From contig JALVDN010000042.1 in assembly GCA_027008965.1 (NCBI GenBank), positions 1-5,100 on the forward strand: 5,100 nt of DNA, in the 5' to 3' direction. Below the pieces are notes generated by a model, which saw nothing but the letters and a program-made list of their open reading frames with translations, searched no databases and had not been told where the DNA came from. How positions within the stretch are numbered: position 1 is the first letter of the stretch; each line of letters starts with the position of its first letter. Positions 4,209 to 5,100 of this stretch are shown in pieces. This DNA comes from Flavobacteriales bacterium (GTDB lineage Bacteria; Bacteroidota; Bacteroidia; Flavobacteriales; Flavobacteriaceae). The translations under genes were made by a program, and so were the position numbers.

Positions 4209-5100
4209 ATGATGAAAAATAGTTTGCGTTTTGTTTTGATTTTGTTTTGGGTGGCGGGACTTGTTTCTTGCGGGCAAAAGAAAGTAGCGGAAAAAAAAGG
4301 TGCAATTGTAGTGAAAGGAAGCATGGAAAATGCCGACGGAAAGGTGGTTGAGCTGGTAAAAGCATCGGGGCGAAAAACGGTTAAATTGGATCAAGATACC
4401 ATTGAAGGAGGACGTTTTGTTTTGGCGGCGGATACATCCAAATTTAATGAACCGGCTGTGTTGATGTTGCAAATACCTAATAGTCCGGACAGGTTGTTTT
4501 TGTTTGCCGAGCCGAATACGGAAATTGAAATCACGGCTAAAAATTCGTTGCAGGGTGCAGAAGTGAAATCCGCTTCGCCCACGGTGACCGGATTTGCCGG
4601 TTATTTAAAAGAACTGAATCAATTCAGAAATAAGGAAATGCAATTGCAACAAGCCTATACCACGGCACGTCAAAAGCAAGACCAACAAGAGATGGACCGG
4701 GTGGAAAAGGAATATTTTGCATTGCAAGATGAAAAAACCCGCTTGGCATACAAGTTCATTGAAAAAAATAAGGATAATTATACTTCGGCTTTGATTTTGA
4801 GTGATTTATCTTTTAATCAGGATGCGGATGCCAAGAAATTGAAAGCATTGTATGATAAGCTTTCGCCCGAGGTGAAAAAATCATCCATGGCACAAGATGC
4901 CATCAAGCGAATTGAACTGAATTTGAAAACGGCCATTGGGATGAAAGCACCGGATTTTGAAGCGCCAACGCCGGATGGAAAAACCCTCAAGATGAGCGAC
5001 GTGTTGAAAAATTCCAAGGTTTTGATTTTGGATTTTTGGGCGTCGTGGTGTAAGCCTTGTAGGAGAGAAAATCCTTATGTGGTTGAAATTTATAAAAAAT
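4209..5100 (+). CDS. TlpA-like thioredoxin-family lipoprotein with DUF4369-like N-terminal domain (runs off the right edge)
   Basis: The first 297 residues are present. Residues 1-21 form a lipoprotein signal ending in the lipobox LVSC, so Cys21 would be lipidated and the protein held in the cell envelope. Residues about 32-125 resemble DUF4369, a beta-rich domain common before thioredoxin domains in Bacteroidota (VVKGSMENADGKVVELV, GGRFVLAADTS, FAEPNTEIEITA). Residues about 131-242 are charged and probably helical, with many Gln, Lys and Glu. From about 243 a redoxin domain begins: GMKAPDFEAPTPDGKTLKMSDV (244-265), then VLILDFWASWCKPCRRENP (271-289). Cys281 and Cys284 form the CxxC active site, with Lys-Pro between them. 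The likely role is reduction or exchange of disulfides in envelope proteins; the partner is unknown. The rest of the thioredoxin fold lies beyond the window. Two ATGs stand in tandem (4209 and 4212); either could be used. The gene is transcribed away from the LRR gene. Confidence 0.93.
   Translation, partial: MMKNSLRFVLILFWVAGLVSCGQKKVAEKKGAIVVKGSMENADGKVVELVKASGRKTVKLDQDTIEGGRFVLAADTSKFNEPAVLMLQIPNSPDRLFLFAEPNTEIEITAKNSLQGAEVKSASPTVTGFAGYLKELNQFRNKEMQLQQAYTTARQKQDQQEMDRVEKEYFALQDEKTRLAYKFIEKNKDNYTSALILSDLSFNQDADAKKLKALYDKLSPEVKKSSMAQDAIKRIELNLKTAIGMKAPDFEAPTPDGKTLKMSDVLKNSKVLILDFWASWCKPCRRENPYVVEIYKK

Noticed and set aside
4085..4472. Two minus-strand open frames (4085-4324 and 4179-4472)
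   Set aside because: They are antisense to the lipoprotein gene and its promoter region; the plus-strand frame has a lipobox and conserved domains, while these have nothing recognisable.

Overview
The window most likely comes from a member of the Bacteroidota, probably a Flavobacteriia-like lineage. Three things point there. A secreted leucine-rich-repeat protein carries a type IX secretion (T9SS) C-terminal sorting domain. A lipoprotein joins a DUF4369-like N-terminal domain to a TlpA/thioredoxin domain. The promoter-like sites fit TAnnTTTG, and no start codon has a clear Shine-Dalgarno sequence. Coding DNA is moderately AT-rich and the intergenic DNA is very AT-rich, apart from one GC-rich insert.

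Layout. Positions 1-3862 hold four genes on the minus strand, read right to left: the LRR/T9SS protein (3862-2630), a classical short-chain dehydrogenase/reductase (2560-1751), a small transaldolase (1743-1087), and the N-terminal 352 residues of the transcription-repair coupling factor Mfd (1056 to beyond position 1). The last three are tightly packed, with gaps of 7 and 30 nt, and look like one transcription unit. A promoter-like site at 2576-2583 could drive it independently of the LRR gene. On the plus strand, a TlpA-like thioredoxin lipoprotein starts at 4209 and runs off the right edge just past its WCKPC active site. Mfd and the lipoprotein both continue outside the window.

The two transcription directions diverge from a 346-bp gap (3863-4208). 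This gap holds the least explained part of the window: about 150 bp at roughly 58% G+C (3957-4113), set in AT-rich DNA and able to fold into nested stems along its whole length. Promoter-like sites lie on either side of it. It could be a REP/MITE-like dispersed repeat or a structured RNA; the sequence alone does not decide.

How the genes work together. The transaldolase acts in the non-oxidative pentose phosphate pathway, the SDR is an NAD(P)-dependent oxidoreductase of unknown substrate, and Mfd clears stalled RNA polymerase at DNA lesions. Their clustering shows no obvious shared pathway and may be simple co-transcription of housekeeping genes. The LRR protein is probably secreted and cell-surface attached. 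The thioredoxin lipoprotein probably handles disulfides in the cell envelope. I saw no phage, CRISPR, toxin-antitoxin or defence system. Apart from the intergenic element the region reads as ordinary chromosome.
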